Position numbers and translations under genes: made by a program | In this document: positions 30,573 to 41,416 of the stretch, piece by piece | Position numbering within the stretch: position 1 is the first letter of the stretch | How the letters are laid out: the number at the start of each line of letters is the position of its first letter | Source: Phialophora verrucosa | Taxonomy: Eukaryota > Ascomycota > Eurotiomycetes > Chaetothyriales > Herpotrichiellaceae | Direction: 5' to 3' | DNA length: 64,000 bases | Assembly (NCBI GenBank): GCA_002099365.1 | Contig: MSED01000010.1 | Coordinates: forward strand, 310,001-374,000 | Notes under the pieces: generated by a model | What the model was told of the DNA's origin: nothing | What the model saw: only the letters and a program-made list of their open reading frames with translations | Database searches by the model: none

Positions 30573-31965
30573 ATGACGACCATGGTATGTAAGAGCCTGA
30601 GGTGATGGGTTACCGATTCACGATACGGGTGCAGAACCTGGATCGTGAACTGGACTCTCATACAGTCCTGAAAGATATGAGAGTTCGTGAGCTGACGGAA
30701 TGTGCAGGATTTGCGTGTTGGTAACAAGTACCGGATTGGTCGAAAGATCGGCAGTGGTAGTTTCGGCGATATCTACTTGGGCACCAATATCATCTCGGGC
30801 GAAGAAATTGCTATCAAACTCGAGTCGGTCAAGGCCAAACACCCTCAGCTGGAGTATGAAGCCCGCGTCTACAAGTCCCTCGCCGGTGGTGTCGGGATTC
30901 CCTTCGTTCGCTGGTTTGGCACAGAATGTGACTACAACGCAATGGTGCTCGACCTCCTCGGTCCCAGTTTGGAAGATCTGTTCAACTTCTGCAATCGCAA
31001 ATTCTCCCTGAAGACCGTCCTCTTGCTGGCCGACCAGCTCATTTCCCGCATCGAATACATCCACGCCAAGTCCTTCATCCACCGCGACATCAAGCCTGAC
31101 AACTTCTTGATGGGCATTGGGAAGAGAGGGAACCAGGTCAACGTGATCGACTTCGGTCTGGCCAAGAAATACCGTGACCCCAAGACTCACTTCCACATCC
31201 CATACCGTGAGAACAAGAACTTGACTGGTACCGCCCGATATGCGTCCATCAACACGCATTTGGGGGTTGAGCAGTCTCGCCGAGACGACATGGAATCCTT
31301 GGGCTATGTCATGCTCTACTTCTGCCGTGGCTCTCTTCCATGGCAAGGCCTCAAAGCTGCCACCAAGAAGCAGAAGTATGATCGCATCATGGAGAAGAAG
31401 ATGACCACCCCAACCGAGGTCCTTTGCCGTGGATTCCCCAACGAATTCGCCATCTACCTCAACTACACTCGTTCGCTCCGCTTCGATGACAAGCCAGATT
31501 ACTCCTACCTGAGAAAGATCTTCCGTGACCTGTTTGTCCGAGAGTCCTTCCAATACGACTATGTCTTCGACTGGACCGTCTACAAGTACCAGAAGAACGC
31601 TCAGGCCATTGCCCAGGCTACTGGCAACCAGAACGCCCAGGAAGATGACGAAAAGCCACGTCGCGGTGCTCATCCTGCAACCGCAGCAGCCACCGGGGCT
31701 CCGACTCCGCAGCACACCTCCCAAGCCGGCAAGCCTGCTGCTATTTCCAGTTCCCGGCGCAAGGTCATCGAGCGCGGCGCCAGCGGCAACGACCAGAATG
31801 GAAGTGACAGGATGTGAGTACTTGAAACCTATGGTTCCCATGTAAGGGATCTCCTCTGCGTTCTGCTTCGGTTTGCGTGGAGATTTATATGGCACCTGAC
31901 TAATCACACATGTTCCGCCTAGTAGGCTTCGTTCCGGTACGAGGATGACCGGCGATTATCGTTGA
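30573..31965 (+). CDS. Casein kinase I (delta/epsilon type; hhp1/CK-1a/CkiA orthologue)
   Basis: Ser/Thr kinase acting in DNA repair, morphogenesis and, in Neurospora, the FRQ clock. Three exons: 30573-30584 (4 codons), 30708-31813, 31926-31965; 385 aa. Exon 1 gives MTTM and joins DLRVGNKYRIGRKIGSGSFG, the fixed N-terminus of fungal CK1. Kinase motifs: glycine loop GSGSFGDIYLG, AIKLE lysine, HRDIKPDN, DFGLAKK, and the CK1-specific replacement of APE by the SINTHLGVEQSRRDD stretch. The tail after about residue 300 is Ala/Pro/Gln-rich and probably autoinhibitory. The final exon, reached through a GTGAGT donor and a CTAGTAG tandem acceptor, adds LRSGTRMTGDYR; reading through instead stops at 31817. 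Long CT-rich leader upstream. Confidence 0.96.
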
Positions 31966-34122
31966 AACGGAATGACTGCATGACTTCGCTCCTTCAACCT
32001 CCTGTCAAGACGACATCTCGTCTTTGACAAACAAACAATGGGCATGTCGGATCCGGCGCGGGGTTTGCTCTAGCACATGGCGAATCCGGAACGGAAATCA
32101 GGACACAACGCCAAACTTTTATCTGGACGGCTGACACGGCTCGACTCAATATGCGATACTTGAACGATTGCCAATGACTCTATGGGATCCACCAACAACT
32201 ATCACGAGCACGTCTGCATGCCACATCAGAAATCCAACGAAGTTAGCGTCATACAACGAACAGCAAATCAAATGCTGCCCATGCACCAGGAACTGGCCTC
32301 AAGCTTGACTTGAACGGCCAGCCCTGCTGTATGACGATCGGAAGTGTTACCTCGACATTGCATCTATCTCAGACTCATCAACGACTCTCCTCACACGACA
32401 TCGGCACGTTTTCCTTTTCTCGTCTTGGCTTCGTTATACGCTGAACATTTGAGTACTGGGTCATTGCAAAAAGGGGACGCACAGAGGGTGTGCATCGAAG
32501 GTCAACAAGCGCAGGCAACGGCGATGCTAGGCATCCCTGCGGCGGACTTGGAGCACATGGCAGCGGCGAACGAGAGGACCTGCTGGGGAAGGATTTGTTA
32601 GGGGCAGCGTCTGGGGAAGAATATGACCAGTAACTCATTGCTTTCGCTGAAGCAAACATAATTAGTGACCGGCAAGGAAGTCTTTGTGGCTTGACCAGCT
32701 AGTCCCATCAATATCACTCAATGTGCTACCAAATTCCCGGGCCCTTCGTGCTGACTCGTGAGCGAGAGGGAGTATCGGCATGTCCTTGTGCGCTTCGATT
32801 GAGAAAAGTGCTTTTCGATCTGCGGGGCTGGCGCCACTGATGCTGTTGCGCATTCAAGGTTCGACGTCTCCTGGACGGCCGTGGAGGCGAAGCAAATCCA
32901 TGGGAGAGAACAACAACCTCGGACCCCTCGTACCAGTCGTCCATACTCCGTCCAGCTCGCAGACCTGCTCCCGTCCCGTCTGCCTTTGTTCTCACCACCA
33001 TTTGTGAGACCACCTCGCCCGCTCTTCCACTCAAGTCTGTCTCGCTTACCAATATCGATTAGCTTGGATTTCCCTAGCACGGTTAGATTCGGTTGCCGGC
33101 GCAGGAGTTGGAGTTCGCCGACCTCGCCCTTTCGACAGCGACCTAATCAGAGAACCAAGCTCATCACCGACACGTGCGCGCGAGCTTGCTGCAAGGTGAC
33201 AAAACTCCAGCCACCGTCAATCACCGCCTCTCACTGACTCCTCAACTTACTCCCAGTCTTAGCCGTCTACCAGCCGCATCAGCTACATCAAGACGAGGCG
33301 ACGTGAGCCATACCTGTGGGTATTCCCCGACAGCTTCTGTTCTTCGAGTTGCACCATATTGCTAGAAGACAAGGGAAGAGGTGCTAATATCAGGAAACTG
33401 CAGGAACCTATACGAAGGACCTACCTCCTCCCCCCTTCCCGGAGACTGCATCCGCCAGGAGGCGACCAGCAAGTCCAATCACTGATCTTCCTTCCAAGTA
33501 AGTAATGATGCGTTCACGCTCTCACGGCCATTTCCAAATGAGGCACTCCTGTCATGGCTATCGCGGTTCGATCCGCACACAGGTGGATTGACCAACCAGA
33601 TGGCATTACACGACTGTCGAAAGTTACCAGGCTGTGAATCCCAGCGGATGTGCTCGAGTAAGTCTCCGTCTTGTGTCCCTGCGTCCTTAAGACTCCAAAA
33701 ACGACGAATTGTCTCATACACTCCGGGGTTAAATCCCAGGGGCGAACATTGTCTGATGGACATATTGTTCCTATTGAACATGCTTTGATGGCTTGCTTGA
33801 AGTGCAAAGTAATCGAGTATCTCGCTAACAGCAAACTCATCAGGATTACCAATTTGAGAGCGTCGTACTGGCTAGAGACTGAGGATGAGCTAGCAGGCTT
33901 GTCCAGCATGGTCGGCCATCCGAATTTCCTCATACACAGTCTCCTCCGGGGCTGACGAGGTCACTGACATTTTCGGCTTGATCGTCTCATGGAGCTTGAT
34001 TGAGCGCACTTCCAGTTTCAACACCGACTAACTGGCGGCTCTCCCCCTGCAGGTCCGAGCTTGCACGCTCCATTTCCACCAGCCTCTGGTCTGATCAACC
34101 GTCGTGTCCCTTATAGGCAAAG
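31966..34122. other. Long intergenic region
   Basis: About 2.15 kb between casein kinase I and the peroxiredoxin. Small frames on both strands show no domain; CT-rich stretches near 33000-33300 look like leader. I see no gene. Confidence 0.5.
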
Positions 34123-35194
34123 ATGCCGGTCGAACTGCGCAAACGCCCAGCTCCAAAAGAGCCGGCGGCACCACCCCCCGCGGCCAAACGCGGCAGCGGC
34201 AGCACGGTCAAGAAGCTCGCGGACAAAGCCAAAGCTGCGGTGACTGGATCCGGGTCGAAGAAGTCCAAAACCACGACCGGGTCAGCCCCTGCGGTAACGG
34301 AGCCTGAACAGCCCGCGGTCACCGAGACATCTGCCCCGATCATCCCTGAGACCGTCCCAGCTGTACCTGAAACTGCTCCCGCCGAGGCCAATGGCACCGC
34401 GAAGGGCAGTGGAAAGTTCGCGGTAGGCGAGACGATTGATCTCGACGGCTTTGGTGGGACGGTGCAGACGCATGATGGTAGCAGTGTTACAGTGAAAGAG
34501 TTGATTGAGAAGAGCGGTGCCGGCGTTGTACTGTTCACGTATCCCAAGGCCAGTACCCCGGGCTGTAAGTTACATTCCGATGATGAGGAGCGTGCAGAAC
34601 TGAGACGTTGAAAACAGGCACGAATCAAGCATGTCTCTTTCGGGACAACTATGCACCTATCACCGGTGCGTCACTTGCAGTCTATGGATTGAGCACGGAT
34701 AGCCCGAAGGCAAACACGACCTTTGCCACGAAGCAAAAGTTGCCATATCCTCTCCTGGTGAGTGCTGTACATCTCTTCCCCGGTGCAAACGTTGACACGT
34801 ATGTCAGTGTGACCCCAACGCAACCCTCACCTCCGCTATCGGGATGAAAAAGCCTGGTCCTGGTAAATCCACGGCTCGAGGGGTTGTCATCATCGACAAG
34901 CAAGGCGTCGTCCGTCTATCGGAACAAGCCGGTCCGGCAAAGACCCTTGAAGTTGTGCTTGAATACATCAAGTCTCAGGGCATGACTGAGACCGGCGCCC
35001 CGGCGGCAGTAGCTGCTCCACCTGCAGATGACCCAATTGCAAGCGAGGAGGCAGCCAAGCTGGCTGATCCGGATACCAAGATGGACGAAGTGCCCCTCGT
35101 TAGGACGCCGAGTAGGGCCGAACAGGAGGCTGCAGAGACGGCGGCGGAGGTGGGTGAGAGCGCTGCCGCGCTTGATGGCACACCCAAACCATGA
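34123..35194 (+). CDS. PrxQ/BCP-type peroxiredoxin, Dot5-like
   Basis: Thiol peroxidase reducing H2O2 and alkyl peroxides. Three exons: 34123-34564, 34618-34757, 34808-35194; 322 aa. The peroxidatic Cys148 is in YPKASTPGC and its codon is split by intron 1; the resolving Cys153 comes five residues later (CTNQAC), the atypical 2-Cys arrangement of the PrxQ/BCP class. The core (about 100-255) also has LAVYGLSTDSPKANTTFATK and GVVIIDKQGVVRLSEQ. It is flanked by long low-complexity arms: a basic Lys/Pro/Ala N-terminus (RKRPAPKEPAAPPPAAKRGS, with KKLADKAKAA and GSKKSKTTT) and an acidic C-terminal arm of about 70 residues. The basic arm resembles that of nuclear yeast Dot5, so nuclear location is likely (inference). 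Yeast Dot5 has 215 aa, so this form is enlarged. Confidence 0.92.
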
Positions 35195-35343
35195 AGGAAT
35201 TGTCTGCGTGCCGTTGGCTGTCTTGGATGAAAATTGGGGCAGATTGGGCTCTGTAGCTGTCCTGTGCCTTCTCTTACGGCGTCCCCGGACGGTCTCAAGT
35301 AGTCAACTGTAATACGGCTTCGACGGAATCATTCCTTTCCTGT

Positions 35344-35913
35344 TCAGATACTCCCTATGCCCGGATACCAGGCCTTCCCTATCCTCTGTATCTCATTGAT
35401 GAATTTCTTGCTGGTGATCTCCGGGCTCTTCCCCCCATAATTGGCAATCTGCAAGGGAGTGCGTTCATCGGGCATGTAGAACGGGTTCAACATGAGATGG
35501 ATGTAGGCGGTTTGCACGGCACGGAAGGCAGGCTTGAGATCTGCATCTCTCAGTCCCACAGCAGCAGATGGGAAGCGTCTCTTGTCCTTCGGGACGTCCT
35601 GTTCGGAAGGATCTGGCGGAGGACGGCCCATCATGTCGACCACAATAATGAACTTGACGCCCGTATTCGTGAGCCAGCCATAGCAGGCGAGACGATCATC
35701 GATGGCCTGGAGAAGACCTAGATCTGAGTCAAGCAGTTTCGTGGTACGGGCGCGCAGGTCGAAGATGTCCAGGCAACTGTTCAACAGGAAGAGGAACTCG
35801 AGTTCGGCGTTTGAAGCGGTGTTGTGCGGTGGGAAGAGCGAGATGTGGAGAGGTTGGTCATACTTGCTGAGGACGCCGACGCATGCTATTGCCGGCGAGG
35901 AATTGAGAGCCAT
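35344..35913 (-). CDS. TRAPP-associated sedlin-like protein (TRAPPC2L/Tca17 type)
   Basis: Longin-domain protein of the sedlin family, a vesicle-tethering TRAPP complex component acting at Golgi membranes. Intronless, 189 aa, starting at ATG 35913 (MALNSSPAIACVGVLSKYDQ); the open frame extends upstream but this start matches the family N-terminus. The longin fold is visible: PLHISLFPPH, LEFLFLLNSCLDIFDLRART, LLQAIDDRLACYGWLTNTGV, FIIVVDMM, then the helical C-terminal half ADLKPAFRAVQTAYIHLMLN and NPFYMPDER. A short insert with Pro/Asp/Lys (PPPDPSEQDVPKDKRRF) separates strand 5 from the last helices. Resembles TRAPPC2L more than TRAPPC2. It lies 149 bp from the convergent peroxiredoxin stop, and 266 bp from the divergent PSST start. 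Confidence 0.88.
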   Translation of the reverse strand: MALNSSPAIACVGVLSKYDQPLHISLFPPHNTASNAELEFLFLLNSCLDIFDLRARTTKLLDSDLGLLQAIDDRLACYGWLTNTGVKFIIVVDMMGRPPPDPSEQDVPKDKRRFPSAAVGLRDADLKPAFRAVQTAYIHLMLNPFYMPDERTPLQIANYGGKSPEITSKKFINEIQRIGKAWYPGIGSI

Positions 35914-36179
35914 CGAGCCGGTCGCGCAATGGTCATGCCGCGATATGAGCATCTTGGGAGGAAACCGATACCCCGACATGCCAAGACAGCCAGTCGCCTG
36001 ATTGGTTGGCAGGAAGTGGGTAAGTTTAGCCAATCAGCGAGCTTGCAATTCCCCCGACCAATTCTCGACATCATTATCATCGACTCGTCCAATTCGCCTC
36101 CCACGTTCTTCCTGCTCTTCTTTGACGCTTCTTCAATTCCTTCCTCGACGTCCACCGACATCTCCTACTCGAAGGCAAG

Positions 36180-36985
36180 ATGATGTCCCTCTCGAGAACG
36201 GTCGCCCCGCGAGCGCTGCGAGGTGCGCACATAGCTCCCCCATTCCGAAATCAATGGCACTGACAAAGGTCGACAGCATCAACCGCCGCTCCCGTCTCGA
36301 TTCTGCGCGCCGCCCCGGCTGCTTTCATTTCAACCTCCTCCCCCAAACCCGCCACCTCAGTCATCTCCCAGTCCCCCACCGCAGCGGGCGATGCCTCCCG
36401 TCTCCCTGTTACTGGCGGCCTCCGTCGCGAAGTGCCGCTTCCCTCCCAGGAGAAAAAGCAAGGAGCAATGCAATACGCCTTGACCACCCTAGATCAAATC
36501 GCGAATTGGGCACGGCAGGGCTCACTCTGGCCTCTGACATTCGGGCTGGCATGTTGCGCCGTCGAAATGATGCACCTCTCCACGCCCCGCTACGATCAAG
36601 ATCGCCTGGGTATAATCTTCCGCGCCAGCCCGAGGCAGAGTGATGTGATGATCGTGGCTGGCACACTTACAAACAAGATGGCTCCCGCGCTCAGACAGGT
36701 GTACGATCAAATGCCGGAGCCGAGATGGGTCATTTCTATGGGCAGTTGTGCGAATGGCGGTGGTTATTATCACTATAGTTATAGTGTTACCCGGGGTTGC
36801 GATCGGATTGTGCCCGTGGATATTTACGTGCCGGGGTGTCCGCCTACGAGCGAGGCGTTGATGTATGGCATCTTCCAGCTGCAGAAGAAGAGTATGTGTG
36901 ATTCGACCCGCTTTTATGAGATATGAGGTGCTGACGATTAACAGTGAGACATACTCGCATCACGAGACTGTGGTACAGAAAGTAA
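36180..36985 (+). CDS. NDUFS7: Complex I 20 kDa subunit PSST (NDUFS7 / NUO-19.3 type)
   Basis: Mitochondrial NADH:ubiquinone oxidoreductase subunit carrying the N2 Fe-S cluster next to the quinone site. Three exons: 36180-36222, 36277-36891, 36945-36985; 232 aa. The N-terminus (MMSLSRTVAPRALRASTAAP) is a typical import presequence. Cluster ligands: the CC pair in GLACCAVEMM, Cys in SMGSCANGGG, and Cys in IYVPGCPPTSEAL. The last exon (acceptor TTAACAG) gives MRHTRITRLWYRK, the conserved C-terminus, and proves the 3' intron. The start could be either of two adjacent ATGs. Divergent from the TRAPPC2L-like gene, so a compact shared promoter. Confidence 0.97.
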
Positions 36986-37676
36986 AATCGAATGCGCGAC
37001 AGGGACATCGGGATCAGATCTTCCTTTTGGCATTGACGGCATGGCGTTCGACTAGCAGACAGACTATCGCTTCGGTCCTGCTTGTGGTTTCTCCTACATC
37101 AATGGAGACATGTACAGAATGAAATCTTGACATGCACTTTCCTTTTCCCTTATCAAACTTCTCGATGAACACAGTAGCCCGGCTCGTGGTCGACGCCATG
37201 AAGCTCTTGTACGAGGTAAGTCAGTTTTGTACCTTGACTATTTGCACGACATGGCCCACGATAGCCTATCTTAACATGCCAGATTGCGCCCTGAAGTTCG
37301 ACGGTCGGAGGCCCCAAATCGCTTGTCTTGAGAGGCATTACGCCGAGCTACAACCAAAGCTCAATGGCCTCCATAGTGATGAACCGAAGCTGGGTGTGGT
37401 ATGGCCAAGCACCATGTAAGTAGGTATACATCGTCCCGCATTGGCGAACAGGACACGGAGATGCCGAAAACAGAAGTGTCCTGCCAATCAGACGAGGGTG
37501 GCCACTAACGGGTTTTCGATAAGTGCGAGTTTCGCTCGTGAGAAGATGCTGTGGAGGCGAGTCCGTTAACGGCCCGGAATGCGAAATTCGCTCCAGTTCG
37601 AGCAGCCGGCTCGGCCCCAACCCATTTTGCGACACAATAGATCCGGAGTACGAAGTATGTAGGAGGGCATATTGGT

Positions 37677-37696
37677 TATACATATACATATACATA
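37677..37696. repeat. TATACA microsatellite
   Basis: Three full tandem copies of TATACA plus a partial copy, about 190 bp upstream of the esterase-like start. Confidence 0.8.
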
Positions 37697-37750
37697 CCAA
37701 GCTGGCCGCCGACTCTGCTTGGCGGCCATGCTTCTACACCACTGACAGAA

Positions 37751-37860
37751 GACCCGACACGACAAGGCAACACAAAGACAGACCCGACACGACAAGTCAA
37801 GTCAAGACCAGGAACTTGCAAGGCAAGGCAAGACAAGGCAAGCCTCCAACACCACGAAAA
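37751..37860. repeat. Direct repeat GACCCGACACGACAAG and short CAAGG/CAAGT tandem units
   Basis: The 16-mer occurs at 37751-37766 and 37781-37796 (30-bp period), followed by GTCAA and GGCAA tandem units. It lies in the likely leader of the next gene. Confidence 0.75.
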
Positions 37861-37882
37861 AGAAACACTGTCAGAATCGACC

Positions 37883-38911
37883 ATGGACAAAGCGCTCTCG
37901 ACCGCCGAAGTCCCGGCGCGATTCCTCAAGGACGCCCTCCTCTTAGGACACATCCCATGGCGGACGCTCGCGTCTGAACCCCGTGTCTGCTACAGGCTGT
38001 ACATCCCGCCTCGGCACTATAACTCGTCGCTCACGACGACGTCGCCACCTTCAGAGAAGCTGCCTTTGCTAGTATACATCCACGGCACGCGGCGGAACAT
38101 CGCGGCGATCGACAGCGCCGACGACCTGGTGGCCTTCGCGGACGCGACGTCGTCGCCGTGCGCCGTCCTGGCGCCTCTCTTCCCGGCTGGCGTGGACGGG
38201 CCGCACGATCTGGACAGCTACAAGCTCCTCGCGTCGCCGACTTTGACGCTGCGCTCCGACCTCGCGTTGCTGGCGATGCTCAACGAGGTGGCCCGGCGGT
38301 GGCCCGGCGTGGACGCCCAACGCGTCTTTCTCATGGGGTTTTCGGGCGGGGGCCAGTTCGCACACCGCTTCCTCTATCTCTACCCGGAGCGCATCCGGGC
38401 CGTGAGTGTGGGCGCGCCGGGGCGGGTGACGGTGCTGGATCCCGCGTTCCGATGGCCCGTGGGCATCGCGGGCGTGCACGGTCTCTTCGGTCGGGATGTG
38501 AAGGTGGAGGATATTCGTCGCGTGCAGATCCAGCTCGTGGTCGGGACCGAGGATAATGTCGTGCATGGCGCGGAGGGGTTCTGGGAGTGGGTGAGAGCGA
38601 TGAAGGCGAAGGGGAGGGCCGTTACTGGGGAGGATGGTGTCAAGGCGGGGAAAGGGGAAGGGGAAGGGGATGTGCTGCAAGGGGGAGAAGCAGAGCAGAA
38701 GAACACGGGCTTGGAAGATATGCGTCAGGGCCGGCTTGATACCATCACCGAGTTACAGGCTTTGTGGAGGAGAGACCACGGTATTGAGGCGCGGCTGGAT
38801 ATCGTCGAAGGGATGGCTCATGAAGAGAAGCCCGCAAGGAAAGTGGTGCTTGAGTTTCTGCGCGCAGCTATGCTATCTGTTCATGGAAGGAATGGAGATG
38901 CAGGTCGGTGA
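37883..38911 (+). CDS. Alpha/beta hydrolase, esterase/polyhydroxybutyrate depolymerase-like
   Basis: Intronless, 342 aa, first ATG at 37883 (MDKALSTAEVPARFLKDALL; context accATGg). An alpha/beta hydrolase with the oxyanion strand LLVYIHGTRR (about 62-71), nucleophile Ser154 in MGFSGGGQFA, and putative Asp in VVGTEDNVVHG and His in VEGMAHEE. The GxSxGG elbow and 'HRFLYLYPERIRAVSVGAPG' following it match the PHB depolymerase/feruloyl esterase-like group, but no signal peptide is visible, so it is probably intracellular. A Gly/Glu/Lys-rich low-complexity insert lies near residues 240-275 (EDGVKAGKGEGEGDVLQGGE). The substrate is unknown. Confidence 0.8.
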   Translation: MDKALSTAEVPARFLKDALLLGHIPWRTLASEPRVCYRLYIPPRHYNSSLTTTSPPSEKLPLLVYIHGTRRNIAAIDSADDLVAFADATSSPCAVLAPLFPAGVDGPHDLDSYKLLASPTLTLRSDLALLAMLNEVARRWPGVDAQRVFLMGFSGGGQFAHRFLYLYPERIRAVSVGAPGRVTVLDPAFRWPVGIAGVHGLFGRDVKVEDIRRVQIQLVVGTEDNVVHGAEGFWEWVRAMKAKGRAVTGEDGVKAGKGEGEGDVLQGGEAEQKNTGLEDMRQGRLDTITELQALWRRDHGIEARLDIVEGMAHEEKPARKVVLEFLRAAMLSVHGRNGDAGR

Positions 38912-40514
38912 AATTAGAGAGGGAGAGAGCGCGCGCATTAGCATGTAGTTCAATATGGTACTGGCCAAAATATGTGGAATCACCTATGGACCATCAGTCG
39001 TTGTCTCAACCAGTCAAGTTGGGTGAAGTCGGAAGGGAAGTCGGAAGGGGAGCCGGAGAGGATAAGAAGTGCAGTGCGATGCACTTATGGTATTGCAGCA
39101 CCTCTCTCCAGCATATGTAGTGCTTCTACACCTCAGTGTCCCTTTCTGAAGGTCCTCGCCCAGAGCAGGGGTGGCCCTAGGAGGTCGTAAGGTTGCGGCT
39201 TCTGTAGCGAGGGCTGCTGCGCGGCACCAGCACCTGCCGCGGTACAGGGAAGTCGCATCGGCTGTTGGGAAGCGTACAGATCCAGGATGTATCGTGTCTG
39301 AAGGCCGTGGCGAAGTGTTGTGTACAGATACATAGCGAGATTGTTGCTTGGCCCTCTGCAAATTGATATCGCGCGCCCGACGTCCCGACTGTGATGGCTG
39401 CGCTTGTATATACAGACCGCCAGCTTTTGAGGGCTCATCAGGATTTCCACGGTCTAAGCACAAAATAATACACACGTCCGTGTCGGAAAGGCTGCGCGAA
39501 ACCATCAATCGACGACGGGGCCCCCTGACCAAGTTGGCCTAGCCGCAACCTCTTCCGGGAGATTTCCGGATGGATGTAACAGATCTTGTGTCCTGGATTC
39601 GATCAAATATGTTTGTGCCCGATGGCCAAGGGCGGCGAGCGTGGTGGATCATGCGTATGGCAAGGGGACCGTCCGGAGAACAGCATAGTCACCACAGCTG
39701 TGACTGTCGCCAGCGGCGGTGACGTGGTGCGTCGAGGTGCGCTGAGTAAGAATCTCCCTGCCCCGGGGGGGAAGGGTCCCTCAGACAATCGCCTGCTGTG
39801 GCCATCACTCCAATAATATATCTCGAAAATGTCATCAGTGGACGAGGCAATGACAGACAAAGGATCGGAGATACGACACGTCGTACGCTAGGTCTCTTCC
39901 GACCTTGTCGCCACGGATGTTTGTGGGAGGGTGGCTGCTATTTTTAACCCCCTGCATTTTTCCCAGACGAGTTTCGCGTCAACTATCCTCCAACGCACCA
40001 TACAGACTTGAAGAATTCCTGCACCGCGGTAAATGAGCCGTCAGATTGGTCCTCGTCGGACGGGCAGACATCACATAATTACCCCGGCAAGTCGCCGCCG
40101 ACGTCGTGCTTCACATTGCTCGTCCGGGCGGCAGGGTGCATCCGGTGACAAGGACGAGGCTCAAGCCACCCAGGCCGCGCAATGCTCGAATGATATAACC
40201 AGGCCGACAGCCAACAGCCGGTCAATATGTCATCGCCTGAAAGGTAGGATATAAAGGAATTGCATGCACTGGGACGGCCGGAGACACTGCATCCCAGCAT
40301 CGATCCAAGTGTGTCCGAGATCAAGATCAGGTACACCGTACACCGTACACAGTCCCCGTACAGTACCGGGTCTCTGAGCCAGGCTGTTTACAAGGCACGA
40401 ACAATTCCACGAGAGCTGTGATTTTGTCGTCCCTCTTCCGACCAGGTATCTCGACACGACTCCAACCGCCACAACCACTAAGCACACAGACACACACACA
40501 CACATCCCTCCAAA
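38912..40514. other. Intergenic region
   Basis: About 1.6 kb. Contains GTACACC near-tandem copies at 40331-40351 and a (CA)7 run at 40491-40504 just before the next start. Longer frames here (e.g. 39014-39532) have no domain. No gene seen. Confidence 0.5.
40491..40504. repeat. (CA)7 microsatellite
   Basis: Pure CA run ending 11 bp before the ATG at 40515, so in the 5' leader. Confidence 0.8.
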
Positions 40515-41416
40515 ATGAAGTCGAAACTTCTCGCGGCCATGCTGGTCGCTGCCTCAGCAGGTAAGACGGGACTTTAAACCCCCTGTCATAAACCATGCTA
40601 ACGTGCTGTGTGTCTACAGCAACTGCAGCCGCAACAGCGATCCTCTCCGACGACGCACAGCAACAACCTCACGCGGCCGCCTCCGCCGTCCAGAAACGGT
40701 CGTACTACAAGGACGATTTCAAGATCTTCAAGCGCAAGCGCAACGCCCACGCGTGCATCATGTCCATTGTCTTCATCGTCTTGTTCCCCCTCGGCGCCAT
40801 CTCGATGCACCTGCCCCTCCGGGGCGTGCGAGTCACGACGCGAATCCACGCCCCGATCCAGATCCTGGGCCTCGCCATGATGATCGGCGCCCTGGGGCTG
40901 GGCATCGACATCGCCGACGTCGATCTGAACTACTTCTCCAGCAGCACCAGCACAAAGGCGCACGTGGTGATCGGGCTGCTCACGTGCTCGGTGCTGATCT
41001 TGTTCCAGCCCGCGCTGGGCCTGTTGCAGCACCTGCACTTCCGGCGCACGGGGAAGAAGAGCCTCTTTGCCTATCTCCATCGGTGGACGGGCCGCGTGGC
41101 AATCTGTCTGGGATGGATCAATTCGGGGCTGGGGTTCCAGCTCGTGCCCATCTCCTTGGTTTCCACGGGTTCCTTGGCCCGGAATTTCGTGCTCATGGGC
41201 GTCTTGGGCGCGGTGTGGTTCCTCTTGGTCGGCTGGGACGGGTATCGCCATCACTGGGCTAGGAAGGATAAGCTGGGCGCCTATCGCGTCGGATGGGACA
41301 AGGGCGTCGTGCTGAGGAAGCAGCAGGGAACACAAGATGGTAGCAAGGATGACGTGAAATTGGAATCCAGCCATGCTGGGAACCGGGGCGCAGTTGTTGG
41401 GGAACAGGGCATCTAA
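40515..41416 (+). CDS. Cytochrome b561/ferric-reductase-like membrane protein
   Basis: Two exons: 40515-40560 and 40620-41416, intron of 59 nt with GTAAGA, a GCTAAC branch site and TACAG; 280 aa. Exon 1 supplies MKSKLLAAMLVAASA, a signal peptide. The body has five hydrophobic helices (e.g. HACIMSIVFIVLFPLGAISM, PIQILGLAMMIGALGLGI, AHVVIGLLTCSVLILFQPAL, and SLARNFVLMGVLGAVWFLLV). Histidines suited to haem b: MHLPLRGV, RIHAPIQ, KAHVVIG, LQHLHFRR and LHRWTGRVA. This is the cytochrome b561 layout seen in fungal DOMON/CDH-like membrane proteins, but without the N-terminal DOMON domain. Likely electron transfer across a membrane (inference); partner unknown. Confidence 0.82.

Larger units (their letters stand above)
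36986..37882. other. Intergenic region with simple repeats
   Basis: About 900 bp between PSST and the esterase-like gene; holds two repeat blocks (listed separately) close to the esterase start. No gene seen. Confidence 0.55.
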
